A stretch of 47,508 bases of DNA from Protaetiibacter sp. (GTDB taxonomy: Bacteria > Actinomycetota > Actinomycetes > Actinomycetales > Microbacteriaceae). A model generated the notes under the pieces. That model ran no database searches. It was not told where the DNA came from and was given only the letters and a program-made list of their open reading frames with translations. The DNA is taken from assembly GCA_030150265.1 (NCBI GenBank), contig JASLGG010000006.1, positions 1-47,508 on the forward strand. The letters are read 5' to 3'. The position numbers were made by a program, and so were the translations under genes. Position 1 is the stretch's first letter, and the number at the start of each line of letters is the position of its first letter. This document shows, piece by piece, positions 9,131 to 17,901 of this stretch.

Positions 9131-11287
9131 CTACTGCACGCCGCGGATGGGCGGGTGGTGGAAGGTGTCGCCGAACGCCTTCTCGCTCGCTCCAACGCGG
9201 TCGAGGTAGGGGGTCGCGCCGCCCATCTGGAACGGCCAGCCCGCGCCGAGGATCATGCAGAGGTCGATGTCCTCGGGCGCCGCGACGACGCCGTCCTCCA
9301 GCATCCGGTGGATCTCGTCGGCGAGGCCCGTCTCGAGGCGGTCGCGGAGCTGCTCGGGCGTGAGCGCCACGGCGTCGGCCGGGCGGTGCTTCGCCACGAT
9401 CTCGAGCGCCTTCTTGTCGTAGCCCTTGATCTTGCCCTTGGCATCCTTCTCGAAGATGGCGCCGTGCTCCGCGAGCTCGTGCAGCGCCGGGCTCGCGAAG
9501 AAGCGCTCCGGGAACGCCGCGTGGTGGGTGTCGAGCACGTGGGCGCCGACGGTGAGGCCCACGAGGTCGAGCAGCACGAACGGGTCCATCGGAAGCCCGA
9601 ACGGGCGCGCCGCCTCCACGACGTCCTCGAAGGAGGATCCCTGCTCGACGGCGTGCATCGCCTCGCCGAGCACCTTGGCGAGCACCCGGTTGACGACGAA
9701 GCCGGGGGTGTCCTTCGTGATGACGGCGTTCTTGCGCAGCTTGGCGGCGGTCACCATCGCGGTCGAGAGGGCGGCATCCGTGGTCTGCGGCGTGCGCACC
9801 ACCTCGATGAGCGGCATGACCGCCACGGGGTTGAAGAAGTGGAAGCCGACGAGCCGCTCCGGGTTCTTCAGCTTCGCGCCGATCTGCTCGACCGAGAGCG
9901 AGGAGGTGTTGGTGGCGAGGATCGCCTCGGGGGAGATGTACTGCTCGACCTCCGCGAACACGTCCTGCTTGATCCCGAGCTCCTCGAAGACCGCCTCGAT
10001 GACCCAGTCGCAGTCGGCGAAGTCGGCCTTGTCGGTCGTGCCGCTCACGAGCGCCTTCAGGCGGTTCGCCTCGTCGGAGTCGATGCGGCCCTTGGCGAGC
10101 AGCTCGTCGACCTCGCCCCGGATGTAGGCGAGGCCCTTGTCGACGCGCGCCTGGTCGAGGTCGGTGATGACGACGGGCACCTGCAGGCGGCGCACGAACA
10201 GCAGCGCGAACTGGGATGCCATGAGGCCCGCGCCGATGACGCCGACCTTGGTCACGTTCTGGGCGAGCTCCTTGTCGGGCGCGCCCGCCGGCTTCTTCGC
10301 GCGCTTCTGCACGAGATTGAAGGCGTAGATCGACGCGCGGAACTGATCGCCGGCGATGAGATCGGCGAGCGCCTGGTCCTCGGCGAGGAAGCCCGTCCTC
10401 TTGTCGGTGCTCTTCGCCGCCTTGAGCAGCTCGAGCGCGCGGTAGGGGCTCTTCGCGACCTCGCCGATGCGGCTCTTGAGCGTCTTCTCGGCGATGCCGA
10501 TCGCGACGTCCCACTTGGCGAGGCGCTCGAGCTTGCCCGGCTCGTTCTTGCGCTTGACCTTGATGGCACCCGTGAGCACGCCATCCGCCCACTTCAGCGA
10601 GTCCTCGAGGAAGTTCGCGGGGCCGAACATGGCATCCGCGATGCCGAGCTCGAAGGCCTGCGGGCCCCTCAGCATCCTGTTGTTCTTCAGCGGGTTCGAG
10701 ATGATCACCTCGAGGGCGTTCTCGATGCCGATGAGGTTCGGGAGCAGCCACGCGCCGCCCCAGCCCGGGATGATGCCGAGGAACACCTCGGGCAGCGCGA
10801 GCGCCGGCACCGAGGAGTCGATCGTGCGGTAGTCGGCGTTGAGGGCGATCTCGACGCCGCCGCCGAGGGCCAGGCCGTTGACGAACACGAAGCTCGGCAC
10901 GCCGAGCTCGCCCAGCTTGCCGAGCGTCTTGTGGCCGAGCTGCGCCATCAGGAGGCCGGTCTCGCGGTCCGGGATCTCGCCGACCTTCGAGAGGTCCGCG
11001 CCCGCGGCGAGGATGAACTGCTTGCCGGTCACGGCGACCGCGTCGATCTCCTTCGCCGCGGCGCGCGCGGCGAGCTCGTCGAGCCGCTCGCCGAGCTCCA
11101 TCATCGTGGCGGGGCCGAGGGTGCTCGGACGGGTGTGGTCGCGTCCGTTGTCGAGGGTCAGCAGGGCGAGGGTCTTGCCGCTCGCCAGGCGGATGTCGCG
11201 CACGTAGGAGTGCGTGACCACCTCATCCGGGTCGAGGGCGACGAGCTTCGCGAAGTCGGACGCGCTGTAGTCGGGCAGCTTGCTCAT
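9131..11287 (-). CDS. fadB: Multifunctional enoyl-CoA hydratase / 3-hydroxyacyl-CoA dehydrogenase
   Basis: Catalyses hydration and NAD-dependent oxidation steps of fatty-acid beta-oxidation (718 residues, the usual alpha-subunit size). The N-terminal crotonase domain (about 1-310) has an oxyanion/active-site stretch ALGGGVEIALNADYRTID and a second conserved glutamate in LPEVFLGIIPGWGG. The central Rossmann domain starts at KVGVIGAGLMASQFALLF and contains DWVIEAVFEELGIKQ; the dehydrogenase catalytic histidine is in VGFHFFNPVAVMPLIEVV. A C-terminal 3HCDH domain with VNRVLAKVLGEAMH completes it. It starts 3 bp after the thiolase stop codon, as in classical fadAB operons. FadB versus FadJ cannot be separated by sequence alone. 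Confidence 0.95.
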   Translation of the reverse strand: MSKLPDYSASDFAKLVALDPDEVVTHSYVRDIRLASGKTLALLTLDNGRDHTRPSTLGPATMMELGERLDELAARAAAKEIDAVAVTGKQFILAAGADLSKVGEIPDRETGLLMAQLGHKTLGKLGELGVPSFVFVNGLALGGGVEIALNADYRTIDSSVPALALPEVFLGIIPGWGGAWLLPNLIGIENALEVIISNPLKNNRMLRGPQAFELGIADAMFGPANFLEDSLKWADGVLTGAIKVKRKNEPGKLERLAKWDVAIGIAEKTLKSRIGEVAKSPYRALELLKAAKSTDKRTGFLAEDQALADLIAGDQFRASIYAFNLVQKRAKKPAGAPDKELAQNVTKVGVIGAGLMASQFALLFVRRLQVPVVITDLDQARVDKGLAYIRGEVDELLAKGRIDSDEANRLKALVSGTTDKADFADCDWVIEAVFEELGIKQDVFAEVEQYISPEAILATNTSSLSVEQIGAKLKNPERLVGFHFFNPVAVMPLIEVVRTPQTTDAALSTAMVTAAKLRKNAVITKDTPGFVVNRVLAKVLGEAMHAVEQGSSFEDVVEAARPFGLPMDPFVLLDLVGLTVGAHVLDTHHAAFPERFFASPALHELAEHGAIFEKDAKGKIKGYDKKALEIVAKHRPADAVALTPEQLRDRLETGLADEIHRMLEDGVVAAPEDIDLCMILGAGWPFQMGGATPYLDRVGASEKAFGDTFHHPPIRGVQ

Positions 11288-11290
11288 GCG

Positions 11291-12502
11291 TTACTTCGCT
11301 CCCTTGTAGTGGGGGTTCTCCCAGATGACCGACCCGCCCTGGCCGAGGCCCACGCACATGGCGGTCAGTCCGTAGCGCACCTCGGGGCGCTCCTCGAACT
11401 GACGGGCGAGCTGGATCATGAGGCGCACGCCGGAGGAGGCGAGCGGGTGGCCGATCGCGATCGCGCCGCCCCAGGGGTTGACGCGCGGATCCTCGTCGTC
11501 GATGCCGAAGTGGTCGAGGAACGACAGCACCTGCACCGCGAAGGCCTCGTTGAGCTCGAAGAGGCCGATGTCGTCGATCGACAGCCCCGCCTTGCGCAGC
11601 GCCTTCTCGGTCGAGGGGATCGGGCCGATGCCCATGACCTCGGGCTCGACGCCCGCGAAGCCGAACGACACCATTCGCATCTTGACCGGCAGGCCGAGCT
11701 CCTGAGCGGCCTGCTCGCTCGCGATGAGCGAGACCGTCGCGCCGTCGGTGAGCGGGGACGCGTTGCCGGCCGTCACCCGGCCGTGGGGACGGAAGGGCGT
11801 CTTGAGCCCCGCGAGGCCCTCCATGGTGGTCTCGGGGCGCATGCCCTCGTCCTGGGTGGCGAGGCCCCACCCGGTCTCGCTCTTGATCGCGACCGGGATG
11901 AGGTCGGGCTGGATCTTGCCGGCGGCGTAGGCGGCGGCGACCTTCTGCTGGCTGCCGAGGGCGAAGCGGTCGCTGCGCTCCTTGGTGAGCTGGGGGAAGC
12001 GGTCGTGCAGCCGCTCGGCCGTGTTGCCCATGTTGAGCGAGTCGGGCGAGACGAGCTTCTCGGCCAGGAAGCGGGGGTTCGGATCGGCGTTGAAGCCCAT
12101 GGGGTGGCGGCCCATGTGCTCGACGCCGCCCGCGATGCCGATGTCGTAGGCACCGAAGGCGATGGCACCGGCGATCGTCGTGACGCTCGTCATGGCGCCC
12201 GCGCACATGCGGTCGATCGCGTAGCCGGGCACCGAGAGCGGGAGGCCGGCGAGGATCGCGGAGGTGCGGCCGAGGGTCAGGCCCTGGTCGCCCTGCTGGG
12301 TGGTGGCGGCGATGGCGACGTCGTCGACGCGGTCCTTCGGCAGGTTCGGGTTGCGCTCGAGCAGGCCGATCATGGCCTTGACGATGAGGTCGTCGGCGCG
12401 GGTGTTCCAGTACTGGCCCTTCTCGCCGGCGCGTCCGAACGGGGTGCGCACCCCGTCCACGAACACGACGTCGGAGCGATGGGTCGAGGGCGCGTGGGCC
12501 AC
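11291..12502 (-). CDS. fadA: Acetyl-CoA acyltransferase (3-ketoacyl-CoA thiolase)
   Basis: Thiolytic cleavage of 3-ketoacyl-CoA, the last beta-oxidation step; partner of the downstream FadB-type protein. 403 residues. The nucleophilic cysteine is C100 in AIDRMCAGAMTS; NEAFAVQVL, AIGHPLASSGVRL (active-site histidine) and MCVGLGQGG (second cysteine) are all present. The GHPLASSG motif differs slightly from the common GHPLGASG. The GTG start at 12502 has GGAGG 5 nt upstream and gives a normal thiolase N-terminus (SDVVFVDGVRTPFGR). A -10 box lies about 60 bp upstream. It leads the minus-strand fadA-fadB operon. Confidence 0.95.
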   Translation of the reverse strand: MAHAPSTHRSDVVFVDGVRTPFGRAGEKGQYWNTRADDLIVKAMIGLLERNPNLPKDRVDDVAIAATTQQGDQGLTLGRTSAILAGLPLSVPGYAIDRMCAGAMTSVTTIAGAIAFGAYDIGIAGGVEHMGRHPMGFNADPNPRFLAEKLVSPDSLNMGNTAERLHDRFPQLTKERSDRFALGSQQKVAAAYAAGKIQPDLIPVAIKSETGWGLATQDEGMRPETTMEGLAGLKTPFRPHGRVTAGNASPLTDGATVSLIASEQAAQELGLPVKMRMVSFGFAGVEPEVMGIGPIPSTEKALRKAGLSIDDIGLFELNEAFAVQVLSFLDHFGIDDEDPRVNPWGGAIAIGHPLASSGVRLMIQLARQFEERPEVRYGLTAMCVGLGQGGSVIWENPHYKGAK

Positions 12503-12560
12503 GATGCCTCCACAGTTCGGGGGAGACGGACGCGCGAGAGCGCATCCGGATGTCGCTTCG

Positions 12561-12566
12561 ATCCTA
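12561..12566 (-). promoter_or_regulatory. -10 box of the fadA-fadB operon
   Basis: On the minus strand TAGGAT matches TANNNT and lies in the 103-bp gap between the RNase D stop and fadA. It would give a leader of about 50 nt carrying the GGAGG ribosome-binding site of fadA. The -35 region is poorly conserved. Confidence 0.45.
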
Positions 12567-12605
12567 GGCAGCGCCGGTCCGGGTCGCAGGATCGTTCGAC
12601 GGAAG

Positions 12606-13862
12606 CTACGAACGCTCGCCGTCTGCCGTGGCGGGCGCTTGGCGCGCCTCGACAAAGGCATCCGCGATGAGCCCCGAGAGCTCCTCGATCTGCCACGGCC
12701 GCGCATCGAGGGAGGCGAGCGCCTCCGCGATCGACGCGGGCGTGATCTCGGCGGGGGGCGCCCACGCGATGCGGCGCAGGGTGTCGGGGGTGAGCAGGTT
12801 CTCGACGGGGATGCCGAGCGCCTCCGCGCGCGCGGTGAGCGCGGGGCGGGCACGCTTGAGGCGCCTGTCGGCCTCCGGGTTCTTGTCGGCCCAGACGCGC
12901 GGGGCCGGCACGCCGTCGCCCGTGCCCCGCATGCTGGGCGGAGTCGGATCGGCGGTGCCCGCCTCGACGGCCGCCCACCAGCGGTCGAGCTCCCGGCGGC
13001 TGGCGCGCCCCGTGAACTCCTTGAGGGCGGCGAGCTCGCGCTTGGCGGCGGGCTGGGCCTTCGCGACGGCGACGAGCGAGAGGTCGGGGACGAGGCGGCC
13101 GGGCGCGGAGTCGAGCTCGCGGGCGAGCTCGTCCCGGGCGAGCCACAGCGCGCGCGCGATCGCGAGTTGACGTGGCGAGCGCAGCGCATGCATCCCGGAG
13201 AGGCGGCGCCAGGGCTCCTGGCGCACCGGGGGCTCCTTGCGGAGCACCGCGGCGAACTCCTGCCGCGCGATCTCGGCCTTGCCGTCCCTCTCGAGGAGCT
13301 CCCCGATCCGATCGCGCAGCTCCGGCAGCAGCTCGACGTCGAGCGCGGCGTAGACGAGCCAGCCCTGCGGGAGCGGACGCGTCGACCAGTCGGCGGCGGA
13401 GTGCGCCTTGGCGAGGTGGATGCCGAGCAGCTCCTCGACGACCGTCGCGAGCCCGACCCGCGGTATCCCGGCGAGGCGCGCGCCCAGCTCGGTGTCGAAG
13501 ACGGCGGCGGGGTCGAGGCCGACCTCGCGCAGGCAGGCGAGGTCCTGGCTCGCGGCGTGCAGGATCCACTCCTCGTCGCGCATGACGTCCTGGAGCTCGG
13601 CGAAGGAGCCGATCGCGGGCGGGTCGAAGAGGAACACCCCTGCGTCGCGCCGGAACACCTGGATGAGATAGGCCCGCTGCGAGTAGCGGAAGCCCGACGC
13701 CCGCTCCGCGTCGACCGCGAAGGGGCCGTGGCCGGCGGCGAGGCTGCGGACCGCCTCGAGGTAGCCCTCGCGGGTGTCGATCACCTCGACCTCGGGGTGG
13801 TCCGCGTCCGCGGTCGGCAGCGTGGCGGCGGGCTCGTCGGCCGTCGACGGGGCGTCAGTCAC
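12606..13862 (-). CDS. rnd: RNase D-like 3'-5' exonuclease with HRDC domain
   Basis: A 418-residue DEDD-family exoribonuclease, expected to trim structured RNA 3' ends in the cytosol. Exo I motif FAVDAERASGF (D51, E53), Exo II HAASQDLACLREVG and Exo III YAALDVELLPEL are intact. An HRDC domain follows around residues 210-290, then a C-terminal region with LARDELARELD and KNPEADRRLKRARPAL. The GTG start at 13862 overlaps the end of the upstream DUF3000 gene by 8 bp, implying translational coupling. The same pair is a conserved neighbour of dxs in actinobacteria. The symbol rnd is by homology. Confidence 0.9.
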   Translation of the reverse strand: MTDAPSTADEPAATLPTADADHPEVEVIDTREGYLEAVRSLAAGHGPFAVDAERASGFRYSQRAYLIQVFRRDAGVFLFDPPAIGSFAELQDVMRDEEWILHAASQDLACLREVGLDPAAVFDTELGARLAGIPRVGLATVVEELLGIHLAKAHSAADWSTRPLPQGWLVYAALDVELLPELRDRIGELLERDGKAEIARQEFAAVLRKEPPVRQEPWRRLSGMHALRSPRQLAIARALWLARDELARELDSAPGRLVPDLSLVAVAKAQPAAKRELAALKEFTGRASRRELDRWWAAVEAGTADPTPPSMRGTGDGVPAPRVWADKNPEADRRLKRARPALTARAEALGIPVENLLTPDTLRRIAWAPPAEITPASIAEALASLDARPWQIEELSGLIADAFVEARQAPATADGERS

Positions 13863-14451
13863 GGGCGGCCCGCCGGTGGGGGAGCAGCGACACGGCGTCG
13901 GACGTCGGGGGCAGCCCCGCGAGCATGCACAGCAGGTCGCACCACGCCTCGACCTGCTCGCCGATCGCGGGGCCGACGGGCGACCAGGAGGCTCGCAGCT
14001 CGAGCTGCGCGGCGTCGCCCTGCCCGGCGAGCTCGCCGAAACCGGTGGAGAGCACCTTGGTGGCGGTGCCGGATGCCGCGGTGTAGGCGGCCCCGCGGAT
14101 GTCGAGCGCGTCGACGAGCCACGACCAGGCGACCTCGGCCACGAACGGGTCGATGCCGATCTCGGTCTCGAGCGGCGCCTGGGCATAGGCGACCACGCGG
14201 AACGGGCCGCCCCAGGCATCCGGCTCTGCGGGGTCGTAGAGCAGCACGAAGCGGCCGGTGCCGAGCACCGAGTCGATCCCGTGGACCGTGGGCCGCACAT
14301 CGGCGGCGAGCGCGATCGCGTGCGGCGCGAGGCCGGACGGTGCGGGAATCTCGACGACCTCCATCTCGGGGCGCGTCTGCGCGGCCCGCACCGACTCCAC
14401 CGCGAGCCGGAACGGCTCGGGGGCGAGAGGCGTGGACTCGGGATCGCTCAC
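13855..14451 (-). CDS. DUF3000 family protein
   Basis: A 198-residue cytosolic protein of unknown function found almost only in actinobacteria, usually beside the HRDC RNase D gene as here. It has no signal peptide or membrane segment. Conserved-looking stretches include LAPHAIALAADV, GRFVLLYDPAEPDAWGGPFR and VAEVAWSWLVDAL, with a C-terminal WSPVGPAIGEQVEAWCDLL. The GTG start at 14451 lies 6 nt past a TAGGCT -10 box and has no Shine-Dalgarno, suggesting a leaderless mRNA. Its stop lies inside the RNase D start region (8-bp overlap), so the two are co-expressed. A shared RNA-related role is only inference. Confidence 0.85.
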   Translation of the reverse strand: MSDPESTPLAPEPFRLAVESVRAAQTRPEMEVVEIPAPSGLAPHAIALAADVRPTVHGIDSVLGTGRFVLLYDPAEPDAWGGPFRVVAYAQAPLETEIGIDPFVAEVAWSWLVDALDIRGAAYTAASGTATKVLSTGFGELAGQGDAAQLELRASWSPVGPAIGEQVEAWCDLLCMLAGLPPTSDAVSLLPHRRAARD

Positions 14452-14457
14452 ATCCGA

Positions 14458-14467
14458 AGCCTAGGAT
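14458..14467. promoter_or_regulatory. Overlapping divergent -10 boxes
   Basis: Minus-strand TAGGCT (14458-14463) serves the DUF3000 gene and plus-strand TAGGAT (14462-14467) serves the hydrolase gene. They share the palindromic CCTAGG core, so two RNA polymerases could not open both at once. The minus box gives a leaderless transcript; the plus box gives a leader of about 45 nt containing GGAGG. Confidence 0.45.
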
Positions 14468-14518
14468 TCGAGGGAAGAGCCGGGGCGTCGCCACGCCGTC
14501 GGCGGAACGGAGGTCGGC

Positions 14519-15697
14519 ATGCCGTACCGGAGCGGGCGCGCACGATCGCGGGGGGCGATCGTCCTGGGCGGTCTGATCGGACTCGGGACGCTGGCCGCCG
14601 CGGTGATCGCCGTGCTGAGCGCCGTCGTGGTGCGCACGGTCGTGATCCCGCCCTCGCGGCGGGAGGACGACATCCGCATCCTCGGGGTCGAGGGGCGCCG
14701 CATCCGGCTGTCCGCGACCCCCGACTCCCTGCTGCCGGGCGAGTACAGCCTCTGGTTCACGGGCGACACCGGGCATGCGCGGGTGGGCGAGATCGTGGCC
14801 ACCGACCGCGAGGGGGTCACGCGCGAGCTGCTCGGCGTCGACTTCGGCGACCTGCATGCGGCGCAGCGCGGCCGGTTCAGCGGATGGTTCTGGCTGACCC
14901 CTCGCGCACTCGGGGTGCCCTACGAGAACGTCTCGATCCAGACGCCGCTCGGCCCCGCCCCCGCGTGGCTGCTGCCGGCGGAGGAGGAGACCGACCGCTG
15001 GGTGATCCAGGTGCACGGTCGGGCCGTGCGGCGAGCGGAGACGCTGCGGGCGGTCACGCCCTTCCGCGACGCCGGGTACCACTCGCTGCTCGTCTCGTAT
15101 CGGAACGACGGCGAGGCCCCGCGCAGCGCCGACCACCGCTACGCGCTGGGCGATCGGGAATGGGTCGACGTCGACGCGGCGATGGCCTACGCGATCGCCC
15201 GCGGCGCCCGCGAGATCGTGCTCATGGGCTGGTCGATGGGCGGCGCGACGGTGCTGCAGGCGCTCACCCGCTCGCCGCGAGCGGCGCTCGTGACCGGCGT
15301 CGTGCTCGACTCGCCGGTCGTCGACTGGATCGCGACGCTCGACTTCCAGACCCGGCTGCGCCGGCTGCCGGGGGTCGTGCGCTGGGGCTGCTACACCCTC
15401 ATGCGCTCCCGCTGGGGTCGCATCGTGACGGGGCTCGCCGAGCCCCTCGATCTCGACCGCATGGACTTCGTCGCCCGGGCCGCCGAGCTCGACTGCCCGG
15501 TGCTCCTGCTGCACAGCGTCGACGACGGCTTCGTGCCGGCGTCGGCCTCGATCGCCCTCGCGGCCGCACGCCCCGACATCGTGACCTTCGAGGAGTTCAC
15601 GGTCGCCCGGCACACCAAGCTGTGGAACTACGACCGCACGCGCTGGGAGGACGCCATCCGGAACTGGCTGGGTCAGCTCACGAGCCAGCGGGCGTAG
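14519..15697 (+). CDS. Membrane-anchored alpha/beta hydrolase
   Basis: A 392-residue serine hydrolase of unknown substrate. Residues 13-42 form a hydrophobic N-terminal anchor (VLGGLIGLGTLAAAVIAVLS), so the rest is probably extracytoplasmic, with the catalytic domain from about 150. The nucleophile elbow is MGWSMGGATVL with S239, the acid is probably D335 or D336 in VDDGFVPAS, and the base H365 in ARHTKLWN. The ATG at 14519 follows GGAGG. The 3' end overlaps the convergent reductase gene by 25 bp. Peptidase, esterase and lipase roles are all possible. Confidence 0.85.
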   Translation: MPYRSGRARSRGAIVLGGLIGLGTLAAAVIAVLSAVVVRTVVIPPSRREDDIRILGVEGRRIRLSATPDSLLPGEYSLWFTGDTGHARVGEIVATDREGVTRELLGVDFGDLHAAQRGRFSGWFWLTPRALGVPYENVSIQTPLGPAPAWLLPAEEETDRWVIQVHGRAVRRAETLRAVTPFRDAGYHSLLVSYRNDGEAPRSADHRYALGDREWVDVDAAMAYAIARGAREIVLMGWSMGGATVLQALTRSPRAALVTGVVLDSPVVDWIATLDFQTRLRRLPGVVRWGCYTLMRSRWGRIVTGLAEPLDLDRMDFVARAAELDCPVLLLHSVDDGFVPASASIALAAARPDIVTFEEFTVARHTKLWNYDRTRWEDAIRNWLGQLTSQRA

Positions 15698-16392
15698 AGG
15701 CCGCCGGCGTCGTCGACGAGCAGGCTCGCGAGCGTCAGCGGCACGGATGCGCGTGCCGCGGCGCCCAGCACCGGCAGCGCGCCGCCCACGAGCCGGGGGC
15801 TCGTCGAGAGGCAGAGCTCGCCGACGAGCCCGGCGTCGAGCAGGGCGGCCGCGAGCGAGGGGCCGCCCTCGCAGACGATGCGGGGGGCGTCGAGACCGCG
15901 GAGCGCGTCGAGTGCCGCCGCGAGGTCGACGCGCCCGTCGTCTTCTGCCGGCAGCGGCACGAAGCGGTGCGGTGCGGCGAGGGTAGAGGTCACCCGACCG
16001 CGCGCGGCCTCGGGGCCGAGCACGAGCAGCCGGTCGGCGTCTTCCGCCTCGCCCGTGGGCACGCCGCCGAGCTCGCCCGTCGCGGTGATCACCGCGAGGC
16101 GTGCGGTCCGGGGGACCAGGTAGCCCTCGGCGCGCAGGGTCGCCGCCCCGACGAGCACGACGTCGCTCTCCGCCCGGATCGCGCCGAGGATCGCGCGGTC
16201 GGCACGGCTCGAGAGCGACTCGGAGGTGCCGTCGTCGCCGCCGGCGCTGCCGTCGACGCTCGCGATGAGGTCGAGGCGGATGCCCGGGGCGTCCGCCGCT
16301 CGCCGGTACAGCTTGCGCAGGCGGTCGCGCGCATCCGGCTCGCCGACCACGACGGGGTCCTGCGGAACCGGATGCACCGGCCGCAGGATCAC
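15673..16392 (-). CDS. Pyrimidine reductase family protein (RibD C-terminal type)
   Basis: A 239-residue NADPH-dependent reductase of the RibD_C/dihydrofolate-reductase-like fold. Typical features are LDLIASVDGSAGG near residue 40, SDVVLVGAATLRAEGY, and a C-terminal EGGPSLAAALLDAGLVGEL. It lacks the deaminase half of RibD, so it is a stand-alone reductase whose substrate need not be a riboflavin intermediate. The GTG start at 16392 overlaps the sufE stop in the 4-bp GTGA form, so it is the last gene of a sulfurtransferase-sufE-reductase operon. Its 3' end overlaps the hydrolase gene on the opposite strand. Confidence 0.85.
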   Translation of the reverse strand: MILRPVHPVPQDPVVVGEPDARDRLRKLYRRAADAPGIRLDLIASVDGSAGGDDGTSESLSSRADRAILGAIRAESDVVLVGAATLRAEGYLVPRTARLAVITATGELGGVPTGEAEDADRLLVLGPEAARGRVTSTLAAPHRFVPLPAEDDGRVDLAAALDALRGLDAPRIVCEGGPSLAAALLDAGLVGELCLSTSPRLVGGALPVLGAAARASVPLTLASLLVDDAGGLYARWLVS

Positions 16393-16823
16393 GCGATCCG
16401 CTCCCGCACCTGGCGCTGCGTGCGCCCGAGCAGCGCGGCCATGCCGCGGATGCGCAGCGGGCTCACCGCCTCGGTGAGGCCGAGCGTCAGCGGGTAGTCG
16501 GCCGGCACCCCGAGGACCTCGTCGGCGGTGAGACCCGCGAGTCCCTGCACGAGGATCGAGGCGAAGCCGCGCGTCGTGGGGGCCTCGGGCGGCGCCGTCG
16601 CGTGCAGGTGCACGATGCGGTCCTCGTCGACCTCCACGAAGATGTAGACGGGGGACTGGCACTCCTCGACCCGCTCGAGCAGGTCGGGGTGGTCGGCGAA
16701 GCGCGCCGGCAGCGCCGGGAGCTCGTGCGAGAACTCGAGCAGCAGCTGCAGCCGCTCCGGGCGCTCGAGCGCGAGGAAGTCGTCGCGGATCTCGGCGAGC
16801 TTCGCGGGGACGTGCTCGGTCAT
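16389..16823 (-). CDS. sufE: SufE-like sulfur acceptor protein
   Basis: A 144-residue cytosolic protein that accepts sulfane sulfur from cysteine desulfurase and passes it on for Fe-S cluster assembly. The acceptor cysteine is C55 in RVEECQSPVYIFVEV; the helix-rich C-terminus contains TTRGFASILVQGLAGLT, typical of SufE. It lies 27 bp after the rhodanese gene and overlaps the reductase gene by 4 bp. Pairing with a sulfurtransferase outside the suf operon is common in actinobacteria and hints at sulfur relay between them (inference). Confidence 0.92.
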   Translation of the reverse strand: MTEHVPAKLAEIRDDFLALERPERLQLLLEFSHELPALPARFADHPDLLERVEECQSPVYIFVEVDEDRIVHLHATAPPEAPTTRGFASILVQGLAGLTADEVLGVPADYPLTLGLTEAVSPLRIRGMAALLGRTQRQVRERIA

Positions 16824-16850
16824 GCCGTCATCCGGATGCCGTGGCGCGGC

Positions 16851-17765
16851 TCAGCGCGCCGGGAGCTCGCCCGGCGCGTCGCCCGTGACGATCGGGACGC
16901 GCACGAGGCTGCCCCACTCGGTCCACGACCCGTCATAGTTGCGAACTCCCTCGAAGCCGAGAAGGTGGGTGAGCACGAACCAGGTGTGGCTCGAGCGCTC
17001 GCCGATCCGGCAGTAGGCGATCACGCTATCACCGTCGCTCAGGCCCGCGCCGTCGCGGTAGATGGCGTCGAGCTCAGGACGGGTCTTGAAGGTGCCGTCC
17101 TCGGCGACCGCCCGCGCCCACGGCACGCTCTGGGCCGTGGGGATGTGACCGCCGCGCAGGGCGCCCTCCTCGGGGTAGGCGGGCATGTGGGTGCGCGCGC
17201 CCGTGTACTCCTCGGGGGAGCGCACGTCGATGAGCGCCCGGCCCTGCGGGTCCTGCCCCAGATGGACGAGCACGTCCTCGCGGAAGGCGCGCACCGTGCT
17301 GTCGTCGCGCTCGACCACCGGGTAGTCGACCGGTGCCCGCTCCGGCACCTCGGTCGTGTAGGGGCGGCCCTCGGCCTCCCACTTGGCGCGGCCCCCGTCG
17401 AGGAGGCGCACGTCCTCGTGCCCGAAGAGTGTGAAGACCCAGAGCGCGTACGCGGCCCACCAGTTGTTCTTGTCGCCGTAGATCACGACGGTGTCGTCGC
17501 GCGAGATGCCCTTGCCTCCGAGCAGCGCGGCGAAGGCGGCGCCGTCGATGTAGTCGCGCAGCACGGGGTCGTTGAGGTCGGTGTGCCAGTCGATCTTGAC
17601 GGCCCCCTCGATGTGGCCGGTCTCGTAGAGCAGCACGTCCTCGTCGGACTCGACGACCACGAGGCCGGGCTCGCCGAGGTGGCCTGCGAGCCACTCGGTG
17701 CTCACGAGACGCTCCGGATGCGCGAACGCGGCGAAGGCGGGGTGGGTGTCGGGCGAGACGGCCAT
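16851..17765 (-). CDS. sseA: Thiosulfate/3-mercaptopyruvate sulfurtransferase (tandem rhodanese)
   Basis: A 304-residue two-domain rhodanese that transfers sulfur from thiosulfate or 3-mercaptopyruvate to thiol acceptors. Domain 1 has GHIEGAVKIDWHTDLNDP and VVIYGDKNNWWAAYALW but no catalytic cysteine. Domain 2 has ALIDVRSPEEYTG, LRGGHIPTAQSVPW and the active-site loop VIAYCRIGERSSHTW with C252. The CRIGERS loop resembles actinobacterial CysA/SseA proteins. The ATG is preceded by AGGAG. First gene of the minus-strand operon with sufE. Substrate choice between the two donors is not decided by sequence. Confidence 0.92.
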   Translation of the reverse strand: MAVSPDTHPAFAAFAHPERLVSTEWLAGHLGEPGLVVVESDEDVLLYETGHIEGAVKIDWHTDLNDPVLRDYIDGAAFAALLGGKGISRDDTVVIYGDKNNWWAAYALWVFTLFGHEDVRLLDGGRAKWEAEGRPYTTEVPERAPVDYPVVERDDSTVRAFREDVLVHLGQDPQGRALIDVRSPEEYTGARTHMPAYPEEGALRGGHIPTAQSVPWARAVAEDGTFKTRPELDAIYRDGAGLSDGDSVIAYCRIGERSSHTWFVLTHLLGFEGVRNYDGSWTEWGSLVRVPIVTGDAPGELPAR

Positions 17766-17901
17766 CGGGATCTCCTAGCGGGTAGGCTTCTGCTCGTCCA
17801 GGGTAGGCAGTCGACCCGGGGGCCCGCTGGCGTGCCGTAAGAGTTCGACACAGACCCGCATCCGCATCCCACCCCCGACCCTCGTGTCCTGAAGGGCCCC
17901 C

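Noticed and set aside
8812..9195. N-terminal extension of the LAL regulator up to 9195
   Set aside because: The extension is low-complexity and runs through the nested palindrome and the 60-aa ORF; VGRE homology and a ribosome-binding site place the start at 8811.
9155..12670. 1171-codon plus-strand ORF opposite fadBA
   Set aside because: The thiolase and FadB active-site motifs on the minus strand explain the region; this frame is Arg/Glu/Leu repeats.
12503..13189. N-terminal extension of the thiolase
   Set aside because: Arg/Ser/Pro-rich shadow of the RNase D gene; GGAGG-GTG at 12502 gives a normal thiolase N-terminus.
13774..16497. 907-codon plus-strand ORF across RNase D, DUF3000 and the hydrolase
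   Set aside because: Spans three real genes and their promoters, with no coherent domains.
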